Under the pieces are notes generated by a model that did no database searches, had not been told where the DNA came from, and saw only the letters and a program-made list of their open reading frames with translations. A program made the translations under genes and the position numbers. From Microbacterium sp. SD291 (lineage in GTDB: Bacteria; Actinomycetota; Actinomycetes; Actinomycetales; Microbacteriaceae): 64,000 bases of DNA. The stretch is from contig NZ_JADIJR010000002.1 in NCBI RefSeq assembly GCF_017355365.1, positions 124,001 to 188,000 on the forward strand. The letters are read 5' to 3'. Positions 32,206 through 40,719 of this stretch are shown in pieces; position 1 is the first letter of the stretch, and each line of letters begins with the position of its first letter.

Positions 32206-33447
32206 ATGGACGTGATCTCAGATTCGAAGAAGGCCTATCGACTGATCCGCCGCGCCGTTGCGTCCCGTGCGGCCGCGCGGCGGGTGCATCGCCGGGTCGA
32301 CGAGCAGGCGTCCGGGGCGTTCCGGATCGCGGTGTACTTCGCCGACTCTGCGGTGAACATGTACCAGATCCGGCAGTGGTACCGGCCGCTGCACCAGCTC
32401 GCCGAGCAGTGGCCGGTCGTGGTGATCTCACGCTCCGCCGTCGGAGCGGAGGCGCTCCTCGACGACGCGGCTCTGCCCGTGGTCTACGCGCCCAAGATCC
32501 GCGACATCGAGGGCTTCCTCGCGGATCAGGACATCCGGATCGTGCTGTACGTGAATCAGAACACCCGGAACTTCCAGATGTTCCGCTACGGACGCCGCTG
32601 GCACGTCTTCATCAACCACGGCGAGTCCGACAAGGTCTATATGAGCAGCAACCAGTACAAGGCGTACGACTATGCGCTCATCGCGGGGCAGGCCGCCCGC
32701 GATCGCCTGTCGCAGGCGCTGTGGGACTACGACGTCGACCGCCGCGCGATCGAGATCGGCAGACCGCAGGCCGATCACTTCCGGGCGGCGACTCCGTATC
32801 CCGCCGATGATCGGATCGTGCTGCTCTACGCACCGACCTGGGAAGGCGACCGGGCGTCGATGAGCTACGGCTCGGTGCTCTCGCACGGTGAGAAGCTGGT
32901 GCAGGCGCTGCTCGCGACCGGTCGGCATCGAGTCATCTACCGCGCGCACCCTCGCAGCGGCGTGAACGACGACCGCTACGGCGCGGCGAGCCGGCGCATC
33001 ATCGCGGCGATCGCCGCCGCGAACGCCGCTGATCCGTCGGCGCATCATGTGCATGACGACGGGCCGGACGTCGGATGGCAGATCGCAGCGGCCGACGTCG
33101 CCGTGCTCGATGTCTCGGCCATGGTCTACGACCGGCTGGCGGTGGGCAGGCCGCTGCTGGTCACGCGGCCCGCGGACCCCGAGGCGGTGCTCGACACCGA
33201 CGGCTACCTGTCCGACTGCGAGTGGCTCACTGTGGCGGACGCAGGGAAGGTGGTCGCCGAGATCGACCGGGTCCGAGACGACGCCACCGCCATGGCACGG
33301 CTCGACCGCTGGGCTCGGCACTACTTCGGGGACACCGCGCCAGGGGCTGCCACCGCGCGATTCCATGCGGCGATCGAGCAGCTCATGGGGCGGTGGGAGC
33401 AGTTCCGTGCAGCCGACCGCCGCGGCGACGCAGCGGCGAAGGACTGA
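32206..33447 (+). CDS. CDP-glycerol glycerophosphotransferase-like protein 3 (paralogue pair)
   Basis: A 413-residue member of a divergent TagF-like subgroup. The core carries FINHGESDKVYM where canonical enzymes have HGxPLK, then LLYAPTWEGDRAS, VIYRAHPRSG (second His) and VAVLDVSAMVYDRLAVGRPL. It begins VISDSKKAYRLIRRAV, with no signal or membrane anchor. It is clearly a duplicate of the next gene: over 32521-32640 versus 33841-33960, 110 of 120 bases agree. The changed HGES motif may mean a different donor or acceptor, or simply a subfamily difference. A role in polyol-phosphate polymer synthesis is inferred from family and context. Confidence 0.8.
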   Translation: MDVISDSKKAYRLIRRAVASRAAARRVHRRVDEQASGAFRIAVYFADSAVNMYQIRQWYRPLHQLAEQWPVVVISRSAVGAEALLDDAALPVVYAPKIRDIEGFLADQDIRIVLYVNQNTRNFQMFRYGRRWHVFINHGESDKVYMSSNQYKAYDYALIAGQAARDRLSQALWDYDVDRRAIEIGRPQADHFRAATPYPADDRIVLLYAPTWEGDRASMSYGSVLSHGEKLVQALLATGRHRVIYRAHPRSGVNDDRYGAASRRIIAAIAAANAADPSAHHVHDDGPDVGWQIAAADVAVLDVSAMVYDRLAVGRPLLVTRPADPEAVLDTDGYLSDCEWLTVADAGKVVAEIDRVRDDATAMARLDRWARHYFGDTAPGAATARFHAAIEQLMGRWEQFRAADRRGDAAAKD

Positions 33448-33468
33448 CGTATCCCTTTCGTATCGTTC

Positions 33469-33502
33469 GAGTCTCCCGGGCGGGGCCGGGAACGGGAGAC
33501 TC
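33469..33502 (+). promoter_or_regulatory. Inverted repeat just upstream of the TagF-like gene 4 promoter
   Basis: Perfect 10-base arms (33469-33478 and 33493-33502; GAGTCTCCCG/CGGGAGACTC) lie immediately before the TATTCT box, over the -35 region. It is either a terminator of gene 3 or an operator for gene 4. Confidence 0.5.
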
Positions 33503-33504
33503 AG

Positions 33505-33510
33505 TATTCT
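33505..33510 (+). promoter_or_regulatory. -10 box of TagF-like gene 4
   Basis: TATTCT followed by GGAGGG and the ATG at 33517. The six bases can be either a leaderless spacer or a ribosome binding site. Confidence 0.45.
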
Positions 33511-33516
33511 GGAGGG

Positions 33517-34800
33517 ATGGGTGCAGTTTCCGACGCGAAGAAGGCGTACCGTCTGCTGAGGCACGCGCTCGCGTCGCGCAGCGCCGTGCAGCGGGTCAGG
33601 CGGCGGATGGCCGCGCAGCAGCCTCATCCGCGCGACCACTATCAGATCGCCGTGTACTTCGCGGACGGCGCCGTGAACATGTACCAGATGCGGCAGTGGT
33701 ACCGGCCGCTCGCCGAGCTCTCGAAGCGCTGGCCGGTCGTCGTGCTGTCACGCCAGGCCACCGGTGCGGAGAAGCTCCTCGACGAGGACGCCCCGCCGGT
33801 CGCGTTCGTGCCCACGGTGCGGAATCTGGAGAAGTTCGTCGCGAAGCAGGACATCCGCATCGTGCTCTACGTGAACCAGAACACCCGGAACTTCCAGATG
33901 TTCCGCTACGGGCGCCGCTGGCACGTGTTCATCAACCACGGCGAGTCCGACAAGATGTACATGACCACGAATCAGTACAAGGCCTACGACTATGCGCTGG
34001 TCGCGGGTCAGGCTGCACGTGATCGCCTGTCGCGCACGCTCTGGGACTACGACGTCGACCGCCGCACGATCGAGATCGGCAGGCCGCAGGCCGACCACTA
34101 CTCGGGGACCCTGCCGTACACCCCCGACGAGCGGATCGTCGTCCTCTACGCCCCGACCTGGGAGGGCGATCGGCCGAGCGCCCACTACGGCTCGATCGCC
34201 ACGCACGGAGAGTCCCTCGTCACAGCCCTCCTCGCGAGCGGCCGCCACCGCGTCATCTACCGTCCGCACCCGCGCAGCGGCGTCGTCGATGCCGCGTACG
34301 GTGCCGCGCACCGGCGGATCATCGCGGCGATCGGCGCGGCGAACGCGGCGGACAGGGCGGCGCAGCACGTGTACGACGACGGCGCGGATCTCGGCTGGCA
34401 GCTCGCCGCCGCCGACGTCGCGATCGTCGACATCTCGGCGATGGTCTACGACCGGCTCGCCGTCGGCAAGCCGCTGATGATCACCCGCCCGGCGGACGAG
34501 CGGGCCTCCATCGACACGAACGGCTACCTGTCCGATTGCGAGTGGCTCACGGTCGACGGGGCGCGAGGAATCGTCGCCGAGGTCGAGCGGGTCCGCGCGG
34601 ACGAGGCGGCGATCGCGCGTCTGCGGATGTGGGTGCAGCACTACTTCGGCGACACGACCCCCGGCGTCGCGACCGAGAAGTTCCACGGCGCGATCGAGCA
34701 GCTGATGCAGGAGTGGGACGAGTGGCTCGCCCACGAGGTCGGCTTCGTCCGCAGCGACGAGGACGACGACGATGACGACAGCGACGACGAGGAGGACTGA
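33517..34800 (+). CDS. CDP-glycerol glycerophosphotransferase-like protein 4 (paralogue pair) with acidic tail
   Basis: A 427-residue tandem paralogue of gene 3, with the same motifs: NHGESDKMYM, LYAPTWEGDRPS, VIYRPHPRSG, IVDISAMVYDRLAVGKPL and HYFGDTTPG. The two proteins align without large gaps through the core. They differ at the C-terminus, where this one ends in a highly acidic stretch (DEDDDDDDSDDEED), perhaps a flexible or metal/cation-binding tail. It starts 69 bases after gene 3 and has its own promoter. It probably makes a related but distinct polymer linkage, or is a spare copy. The biochemical role is inferred from the family. Confidence 0.8.
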   Translation: MGAVSDAKKAYRLLRHALASRSAVQRVRRRMAAQQPHPRDHYQIAVYFADGAVNMYQMRQWYRPLAELSKRWPVVVLSRQATGAEKLLDEDAPPVAFVPTVRNLEKFVAKQDIRIVLYVNQNTRNFQMFRYGRRWHVFINHGESDKMYMTTNQYKAYDYALVAGQAARDRLSRTLWDYDVDRRTIEIGRPQADHYSGTLPYTPDERIVVLYAPTWEGDRPSAHYGSIATHGESLVTALLASGRHRVIYRPHPRSGVVDAAYGAAHRRIIAAIGAANAADRAAQHVYDDGADLGWQLAAADVAIVDISAMVYDRLAVGKPLMITRPADERASIDTNGYLSDCEWLTVDGARGIVAEVERVRADEAAIARLRMWVQHYFGDTTPGVATEKFHGAIEQLMQEWDEWLAHEVGFVRSDEDDDDDDSDDEED

Positions 34801-34802
34801 TC

Positions 34803-35573
34803 GTGGAGCTGTCCCGAACCCGCGCCGTCGTCGCGCGGCTGGAGATGCTTCCTGAGATCGGGTCGACCAACGCGGAGCTGCGGACGCACGTGGCGGATGC
34901 GGTCGCCTGGCCGCACCTGTCCGTCCTCGTCACGGAGAATCAGACCGCGGGCAGGGGGCGACTGGATCGCTCGTGGATCGCGCCTCCCGGAGCGTCGCTC
35001 GCGGTCTCGGTGCTGCTCCGCCGGCTGCCGGATGCGGGGGAGGCGCGGGGGTGGATCCCGCTGGCGGCCGGCCTGGCGATGGCGGATGCCGTCGCGGCGC
35101 AGCTGCCCGAGCATGACGTCGCCGTGAAGTGGCCGAACGACGTGCTCGTCGACGGGCGCAAGATCTGCGGGATCCTGGCGGAGGCGGCGGCGGACGCCGT
35201 GATCGTCGGCGCCGGCGTGAACACCGCGATGACGGCATCCGAGCTCCCTGTGCCCACCGCGACGTCGTTCGCCTCGCTCGGTGCGACCGCCGATGCGGAT
35301 CGCCTTCTCGCGGACTACCTCGGTGGGCTGGACGCGCGGCTCTCGGCGCTCGCCGCATCGGGCGATGCGGTGTCCAGCGGGCTGCATGAGGCGGTGAGCG
35401 CGCGCTGCGCGACCCTCGGCCTCGATGTCACGGTCGCTCTCCCGGGTGAGCGGATGCTCGAGGGAACCGCGACGGCGCTGGATGCGGAGGGGCGGCTGGT
35501 GGTGCTCTCCGCGGGCTCGGAGCACCCGGTGTCGGCGGGCGACGTCGTGCACGTGCGCCCAGTACGACGCTGA
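34803..35573 (+). CDS. birA: Biotin--[acetyl-CoA-carboxylase] ligase
   Basis: The 256-residue protein carries the biotin protein ligase catalytic domain. It shows STNAELR, the biotinyl-AMP loop QTAGRGRLDRSW (GRGR motif), [36 protein letters not shown] (the KWPNDV and KxxGIL signatures), GAGVNT and a short C-terminal SH3-like domain. It activates biotin with ATP and attaches it to the acyl-CoA carboxylase carrier lysine. It lacks the N-terminal helix-turn-helix of E. coli BirA, so it is a monofunctional ligase and not a repressor. The gene starts two bases after the preceding stop. The birA - PH protein - purK - purE order is conserved in actinobacteria. Confidence 0.92.
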   Translation: MELSRTRAVVARLEMLPEIGSTNAELRTHVADAVAWPHLSVLVTENQTAGRGRLDRSWIAPPGASLAVSVLLRRLPDAGEARGWIPLAAGLAMADAVAAQLPEHDVAVKWPNDVLVDGRKICGILAEAAADAVIVGAGVNTAMTASELPVPTATSFASLGATADADRLLADYLGGLDARLSALAASGDAVSSGLHEAVSARCATLGLDVTVALPGERMLEGTATALDAEGRLVVLSAGSEHPVSAGDVVHVRPVRR

Positions 35574-35612
35574 CACGCCCGGGACGCACGGCCGGTTGTC
35601 GGCGGCAGGGGG

Positions 35613-35618
35613 CACAAT
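35613..35618 (+). promoter_or_regulatory. -10 box, leaderless promoter of the PH-domain gene
   Basis: CACAAT followed by six bases (GGAGGC) and the GTG at 35625. A TTGTCG lies at -35 distance. Confidence 0.45.
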
Positions 35619-35624
35619 GGAGGC

Positions 35625-36179
35625 GTGACCCAGCCAGTGACTCTCGGCGGACGGCCGACCATGCCGCCGGCTGGTGTGCCGGCGGAGGAGCTTCTCATCG
35701 CTCGCTTCCGGGGCCACGCCCGCAGGCTCTTCTGGTCGGCTCTCGTGCTGATCGGCGTGTGCGGCGCCGCCGCATACTTCTACGGGAACCTCCCGGCGGG
35801 TCTCGAGGACTGGATGCTGCTCGCCGCAGCCGGAGCGCTCGTGGTGGCTCTCGTCGTCGTGCCTTTCGTGATCTGGTACTCGCGCACCGTCACCGTGACG
35901 ACGCGTCGTGTGATCACGAGCCACGGGATCGGCGCGCGCAGCCGCGATGAGATGTCGCACGCCCGCGGCTACACGATCGGAGTGCGCCGAGGCATCCTGC
36001 AGAGGATGTGGGGCGTCGGCACGATCACGCTGTCGAACGGCGTCGATGCGCCGATGCGACTCCTCAACGTGCCGAACGTGACGCTCGTGCACGAGACGCT
36101 CGCCGACCAGATCGAGGTCAGCCAGATCCTCGCGCACCGTGACGCCCAGTCCGGGCAGGACGGCACGGCCCCGCTCTGA
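35625..36179 (+). CDS. PH-domain (bPH2/YdbS-like) membrane protein
   Basis: The 184-residue protein has two adjacent membrane segments (~38-57 and ~64-85) followed by a bacterial PH domain: VTVTTRRVITSHGIGAR, EMSHARGYTIGVRRGILQRMW and GTITLSNGVDAPMRLLNVPN. It is the Rv3278c-like protein that typically lies between birA and purK in actinobacteria. Its function is not established; such domains probably bind lipids or proteins at the cytoplasmic membrane face. A CACAAT box and GGAGGC both lie just upstream of the GTG. Confidence 0.87.
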   Translation: MTQPVTLGGRPTMPPAGVPAEELLIARFRGHARRLFWSALVLIGVCGAAAYFYGNLPAGLEDWMLLAAAGALVVALVVVPFVIWYSRTVTVTTRRVITSHGIGARSRDEMSHARGYTIGVRRGILQRMWGVGTITLSNGVDAPMRLLNVPNVTLVHETLADQIEVSQILAHRDAQSGQDGTAPL

Positions 36180-36285
36180 CGCCTTGCATCGAGCGATGCG
36201 GTGCACCGCGGGCGCAGCCGATGCGGAACGGTGTTCGATGCTCGTGTCCGTGCGCGAGAATGGTCATGACGAATGGAGGCGGCAC

Positions 36286-37410
36286 ATGGCGCTGCGTGTT
36301 GGCGTGATCGGTGGAGGCCAGCTGGCCAGGATGATGATCGCCCCGGCGGTCGAACTGGGTCTCGAGCTGCGGGTCCTCGCTGAAGGCGAGGGCATGTCGG
36401 CGCAGCTGGCGGCCACGGCGGTGGGGGACTACCGCGATCTTGAGGCGGTGCGGGCCTTCGTCGCCGACGTCGACGTCGTCACGTTCGACCACGAGCATGT
36501 GCCGCAGGAGGTGCTGCGCGCGCTCGTCGCCGACGGGGTCGCTGTGCACCCGGGGCCCGATGCGCTGCAGTTCGCGCAGGACAAGCTCGTCATGCGCGCC
36601 CGCCTCGCCGAGCTCGGCATCCCGCAGCCGGACTGGGCCGCCGTGCGCAGCGCCGGCGAGCTGCAGGCGTTCCTGGACGCTCACGACGGCAGGGGAGTGG
36701 TGAAGACCCCGCGCGGCGGATACGACGGCAAGGGCGTGCGCGTGGTGCGCTCCGCAGGCGATGCGCAGGAGTGGCTGGACGCGCTCGCCGAGGACGAGGC
36801 GCTGCTGGTCGAAGAGCTCGTCGGATTCGTCCGTGAGCTCGCCCAGCAGGTGGCGCGGCGTCCGAGCGGACAGATGGTCGCGTACCCGGTCGTGGAGACC
36901 GTTCAGCGCGACGGTGTCTGCGCCGAGGTCATCGCGCCGGCCCCCGCTGCGCCGGAGCGTCTCGCCCGCGTCGCCGAGGGCATCGGCAGGTCGATCGCGG
37001 AAGGGCTCGGCGTCACCGGGATGCTCGCGGTCGAGCTGTTCGAGACAGACGACGAGCGGATCCTCGTGAACGAGCTCGCGATGCGACCGCACAACAGCGG
37101 CCACTGGAGCCAGGACGGCGCCGTCACCGGGCAGTTCGAGCAGCACCTCAGGGCGGTCGCGGATCTTCCGCTGGGCGACCCGTCGCCTCGTGCCGCGTGG
37201 TCGGTCATGGTGAACATCCTCGGCGGGCCTGCGGAGGGGACGCTCGAGGAGCGCTTCACGGCCGCGATGACCGAGCATCCGGCCGCCAAGGTCCACACCT
37301 ACGGCAAGGCGCCGCGCCCCGGTCGCAAGGTGGGCCACGTGAACGTCTCCGGCGACGACCTCGACGACGCGGTGTACGAGGCCCGCGCCGCCGCCGCCCA
37401 CTTCGCCTGA
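36286..37410 (+). CDS. purK: 5-(carboxyamino)imidazole ribonucleotide synthase PurK
   Basis: A 374-residue ATP-grasp enzyme of de novo purine synthesis. It makes N5-CAIR from AIR, bicarbonate and ATP, and PurE then rearranges the product. The N-terminal [12 protein letters not shown] is diagnostic for PurK, followed by TFDHEHVP, the ATP-grasp segments [12 protein letters not shown] and [25 protein letters not shown] and the C-terminal [17 protein letters not shown]. The ATG at 36286 has GGAGG six bases upstream, so a normal ribosome binding site is used. The upstream gap of about 100 bases contains a 12-base palindrome (GCGGTGCACCGC at 36198). Confidence 0.95.
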   Translation: MALRVGVIGGGQLARMMIAPAVELGLELRVLAEGEGMSAQLAATAVGDYRDLEAVRAFVADVDVVTFDHEHVPQEVLRALVADGVAVHPGPDALQFAQDKLVMRARLAELGIPQPDWAAVRSAGELQAFLDAHDGRGVVKTPRGGYDGKGVRVVRSAGDAQEWLDALAEDEALLVEELVGFVRELAQQVARRPSGQMVAYPVVETVQRDGVCAEVIAPAPAAPERLARVAEGIGRSIAEGLGVTGMLAVELFETDDERILVNELAMRPHNSGHWSQDGAVTGQFEQHLRAVADLPLGDPSPRAAWSVMVNILGGPAEGTLEERFTAAMTEHPAAKVHTYGKAPRPGRKVGHVNVSGDDLDDAVYEARAAAAHFA

Positions 37411-37474
37411 GCCGATTCTGCGTCACACTGCGCGCAGAGGCGTGCCGTTGGGGGTTTCTCCCAGCGCCAGACCA

Positions 37475-37480
37475 TACCCT
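37475..37480 (+). promoter_or_regulatory. -10 box, leaderless promoter of purE
   Basis: TACCCT followed by six bases and the GTG at 37487. Confidence 0.5.
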
Positions 37481-37486
37481 GTTCAG

Positions 37487-38023
37487 GTGACTGAGCCACT
37501 GCACTCCACCGACGCCCCGCTGCACTCTTCGGCTGCTCCGCTGGTCGGCGTCGTGATGGGGTCCGACTCCGACTGGCGCGTGATGAGCGACGCCTCTCAG
37601 GCGCTCACCGACTTCGGCATCGCCCACGAGGTCGAGGTGGTGTCCGCGCACCGCACCCCTGACAAGCTCATGTCCTACGCGCGCGAGGCGCGTGGTCGCG
37701 GCATCCGCGTGATCATCGCCGGAGCAGGGGGAGCCGCGCACCTGCCGGGGATGCTCGCGTCGATGACGGCGCTTCCCGTGATCGGCGTGCCGGTGCCGCT
37801 GGCGTATCTCGACGGCATGGACTCGCTGCTCTCGATCGTGCAGATGCCGGGCGGGATCCCCGTCGCGACCGTATCGATCGGCGGAGCGAAGAACGCCGGC
37901 ATCCTCGCCGCGCGGATACTCGGGACCTCCGACGATGCGCTCGCCGACCGTGTCGAGGCCTACGCGCGCGACCTGGAGGCCCAGGTCGAGGAGAAGAACG
38001 ATCGGCTGAAGGAGTCGCTGTGA
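37487..38023 (+). CDS. purE: N5-carboxyaminoimidazole ribonucleotide mutase PurE
   Basis: The 178-residue class I PurE converts N5-CAIR to CAIR in purine synthesis. Hallmarks are [11 protein letters not shown] (substrate phosphate loop), [12 protein letters not shown] (the catalytic SAHRTP His), [13 protein letters not shown] and [20 protein letters not shown]. The GTG start follows TACCCT by six bases. This gives a ~17-residue N-terminal extension before the core and rules out the longer open frame. The stop overlaps the LCP gene by four bases (GTGA), so the two are translationally coupled although functionally unrelated. The same neighbourhood occurs in other actinobacteria. Confidence 0.95.
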   Translation: MTEPLHSTDAPLHSSAAPLVGVVMGSDSDWRVMSDASQALTDFGIAHEVEVVSAHRTPDKLMSYAREARGRGIRVIIAGAGGAAHLPGMLASMTALPVIGVPVPLAYLDGMDSLLSIVQMPGGIPVATVSIGGAKNAGILAARILGTSDDALADRVEAYARDLEAQVEEKNDRLKESL

Positions 38024-39465
38024 CCCTCGCCGCGCCGCGCTTCGCGGCGCGCCCGGTGATCGAGACCAAGCCGCTGCGGCATCCCGATGTCGCGGATGCG
38101 GGGGTCATGGCCAAGCGCGGCTGGTGGCTGGTGGTGCTCAACGTCCTCGTGCCGGGTTCGGCGCAGGTGCTCGCCGGCAGCCGGAGGCTCGGCCGGTTCG
38201 GACTCGGGGCGACCCTGCTGGGCTGGTTCCTCGTGATCGTGGCGGGTGGCCTGGCGCTGTTCGCGCAGCCCGTGTTCCTGTGGATGACGGTCGGGGCCGG
38301 ATGGTTCTCATCTGTGGTGCTCACGGTCGTGCAGGCTCTGCTGATCGGCTATCTGGTGCTCTGGGCGGTGCTCACGTTCGACGCGCTGCGGCTCGTCCGC
38401 CTCGTGAAGGTCGGAGGCCTGTCGAAGCTCGCGATCCCGGTCGTCGCCCTGCTCCTGCTCGGCCTGATCGGCAGCGGCACCGCGTACGCGGCGACCTCCG
38501 TCGGCACCGCGCGCAGCACGATCAGCACGATCTTCGGCCAGAGCGGCCCGAGCGTCGAGCCGAGCGAGGGCTACTACAACATCCTCCTCCTCGGTGCCGA
38601 CAGCGGCGAAGGCCGTGACTCCATGCGGTTCGACAGCATCTCCGTCGTGTCCGTGAACGCCACAACGGGCGCCGTGACGATCACCGGGATCCCGCGCGAG
38701 CTGCCGAACGCGCCGTTCAGCGAAGGCAGCCCGATGCAGGAGCTGTATCCGAACGGATTCGAGGGGCAGAGCTCCGACACGTGCGGCTGGAACGCCTGGA
38801 TGAATCACGTCCGCAACGCGGCCGAGAGCTGCCGGGAGGATGCGGGATCGGCGCTGTACCCGGACGCGGCGGCGCACGGCTCCGAACCGGGAATCGAGGC
38901 GACCAAGGATGCCGCGGAGGGCGTGCTCGGCATCAAGATCCCGTACTACGTGTTCGTCGACATGCACGGCTTCGCGGCGCTCGTCGACGCCCTCGGCGGG
39001 GTGGACATCAACGTCACCGAGCGCCTGCCGAAGGGCGGGGGGCCTGCGTACGACGGGCAGCCCGTCGACGACTGGGCGTTCGGCTGGATCGAGCCGGGCC
39101 AGCAGACCATGGACGGCGAGACCGCACAGTGGTACGCCCGCTCGCGGTACACCACGAGCGACTGGGATCGCATGAAGCGCCAGCGCGAGCTGCAGGAGGC
39201 GATCCTGGCGCAGTTCACGCCGCAGACCGTGCTCACCCGCTTCAACGAGGTCGCATCGGCCGGGACGGCGCTGATCAGTACCGACCTCCCGCAGGACAAG
39301 CTGCCGGAGTTCTTCGACCTGATGACGAAGGCGAAGAAGCAGACGGTCGCGACCATCGAGCTGACGCCCGAGTTCGGAGTCGACGAGCACGAGCCCGGCT
39401 ACGCGCACATCCACGACCTGATCGAGCAGACGCTGCACCCGCCGACCGAGACGCCGGCGCCGTGA
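38020..39465 (+). CDS. LytR-CpsA-Psr (LCP) family glycopolymer ligase
   Basis: The 481-residue protein has four N-terminal hydrophobic segments (about 31-50, 60-85, 90-118 and 131-156) instead of the usual one, then an extracytoplasmic LCP domain from ~184. Key motifs are [19 protein letters not shown] (Arg/Asp pyrophosphate-binding site), [28 protein letters not shown] and [23 protein letters not shown] enzymes transfer lipid-linked glycopolymers such as teichoic acids or arabinogalactan onto peptidoglycan. Its place between the TagF-like genes and the glycan export locus makes it the likely ligase for one of these polymers. Confidence 0.9.
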   Translation: MTLAAPRFAARPVIETKPLRHPDVADAGVMAKRGWWLVVLNVLVPGSAQVLAGSRRLGRFGLGATLLGWFLVIVAGGLALFAQPVFLWMTVGAGWFSSVVLTVVQALLIGYLVLWAVLTFDALRLVRLVKVGGLSKLAIPVVALLLLGLIGSGTAYAATSVGTARSTISTIFGQSGPSVEPSEGYYNILLLGADSGEGRDSMRFDSISVVSVNATTGAVTITGIPRELPNAPFSEGSPMQELYPNGFEGQSSDTCGWNAWMNHVRNAAESCREDAGSALYPDAAAHGSEPGIEATKDAAEGVLGIKIPYYVFVDMHGFAALVDALGGVDINVTERLPKGGGPAYDGQPVDDWAFGWIEPGQQTMDGETAQWYARSRYTTSDWDRMKRQRELQEAILAQFTPQTVLTRFNEVASAGTALISTDLPQDKLPEFFDLMTKAKKQTVATIELTPEFGVDEHEPGYAHIHDLIEQTLHPPTETPAP

Positions 39466-39522
39466 CGCTGCGGTTATGGTCCGCTCCCGGGTGGGTTCCC
39501 AGCCTGGGCCGGTGGCGCCGAT

Positions 39523-39528
39523 TACCCT
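39523..39528 (+). promoter_or_regulatory. -10 box, leaderless promoter of the GT4 gene
   Basis: TACCCT followed by six bases and the ATG at 39535. Confidence 0.5.
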
Positions 39529-39534
39529 GAGATC

Positions 39535-40608
39535 ATGAGTGCTCGGCTGCGTGTTGTCCTGGATCAGCTGATGCACGTCGTCGACGCGGATCAGGCCTCT
39601 GCGGCGCTCGATCTGGCCGCGGGGCTTGTCGCGACGGCGCCATCACGGTGCGAGGTCGAGGCGATCGTGCCTGCGGGTGCGTCGCCTTCGATGCCGGGTC
39701 TCGCAGACGTGCGCAGGCTGTCGCTGGCGCGGCGAGAGCTGGCCGCCGCCTGGCAGCTGGGCCTCGTCTCGGGTGTCGGCGGCGGCATGATCCACTCGGC
39801 GACGCTGATGGCGCCACTCGTGCGCCACGACAAGGTCCACGATCACGACCAGACGACGGTCACGCTGTGGACCCTGCGGCACTGGGAGGCGCCGGACGGG
39901 CTGTCCAAGTCCGCCGTGGCCTGGCACCGGGGGATGCTGCGCCGCGCCGTGAAGCATGCGGACGCGGTCGTCGTCCCCTCGCACGCCATGGCGGAGCGGC
40001 TGGCAGAGCTCACGAAGCTGGGGGAGCGCATCCGGGTGATCGCCGGGGCGGCGCCCGAGGGATTCGCCGTGCCGCTGGACGCTGTGGCCAGGCGACGGGC
40101 GCTCTCGCTCCCTGCGCGTTATGTCGTGCTGACCGGTGATGCGGGGGAGCTCGAAGCGGGATTCCGCGGCGCGCTCGCGGCCGGGGCGGATGCCGTGGTC
40201 CTCGACGCCCCGGAGGGCACGGAGCCGGGTCTCGCGGAGATCGCCTCCGCCGCGGGGCTGCCGGAGTCTCGCGCGCACGTGAGGGGCGTGCTGTCTGCGC
40301 AGGACAGGGCGGCCGTGCTGTCCGGCGCCGCCGTCTTCGTGGCGACGAGCGCTCTCCACGAGTGGCCGTGGCGTGCGGTCGAGGCGATGACGCTGGGTGT
40401 CCCGGTGGTGGCGGTCGACGGCGGTGTGCACCGCGATGTGATCGCCGACGGCGGGATGCTGGCGGCCGCGGAAGACATCCCGGATGCCGTCGCCGAGGCG
40501 GCGGGCGCGGGGGCGCGGCGGCTCAGCGTGCTCGGAGCCGACCGCTCGAGGGCGTTCTCGTGGACGGGTTCGGCCGAGCGCGTGTGGGGGCTGCACGCCG
40601 ACCTGTGA
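39535..40608 (+). CDS. Glycosyltransferase family 4-like protein
   Basis: A 357-residue GT-B type glycosyltransferase. The N-terminal half has GVGGGMIHSATLMAP and VTLWTLRHWEAPDGLS, with DAVVVPSHAMAERL at the domain boundary. The C-terminal nucleotide-binding half shows RYVVLTGDAGELEAG, ALHEWPWRAVEAMTLGVPVVAVDGGVH and IADGGMLAAAEDIPDAV, the 'E-x7-E'-like GT4 donor-binding region. It would add a hexose from a nucleotide donor to a cytoplasmic, probably lipid-linked, glycan. The donor cannot be read from the sequence. TACCCT six bases before the ATG gives the start. It lies between the LCP ligase and the secreted FG-GAP protein. Confidence 0.82.
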   Translation: MSARLRVVLDQLMHVVDADQASAALDLAAGLVATAPSRCEVEAIVPAGASPSMPGLADVRRLSLARRELAAAWQLGLVSGVGGGMIHSATLMAPLVRHDKVHDHDQTTVTLWTLRHWEAPDGLSKSAVAWHRGMLRRAVKHADAVVVPSHAMAERLAELTKLGERIRVIAGAAPEGFAVPLDAVARRRALSLPARYVVLTGDAGELEAGFRGALAAGADAVVLDAPEGTEPGLAEIASAAGLPESRAHVRGVLSAQDRAAVLSGAAVFVATSALHEWPWRAVEAMTLGVPVVAVDGGVHRDVIADGGMLAAAEDIPDAVAEAAGAGARRLSVLGADRSRAFSWTGSAERVWGLHADL

Positions 40609-40697
40609 GCCGCTGAGCAGTGGCTGTGTCTTTGCGCGACACGCCGTTTCTGTGCGGGCGATATTCAGCAACAGTGGCATCATCCTGCAACTTCAGT

Positions 40698-40703
40698 CAC
40701 ACT
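40698..40703 (+). promoter_or_regulatory. -10 box before the FG-GAP gene, aimed at an out-of-frame ATG
   Basis: CACACT followed by six bases and an ATG at 40710. That ATG is in a different frame from the long open frame, which begins at the GTG at 40720. The seven-C run at 40722-40728 separates the two frames. Confidence 0.45.
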
Positions 40704-40719
40704 GGTCACATGTCTCGTC

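Noticed and set aside
34803-35573. BirA as a biotin-responsive repressor
   Set aside because: The protein begins directly with the ligase domain and has no helix-turn-helix.
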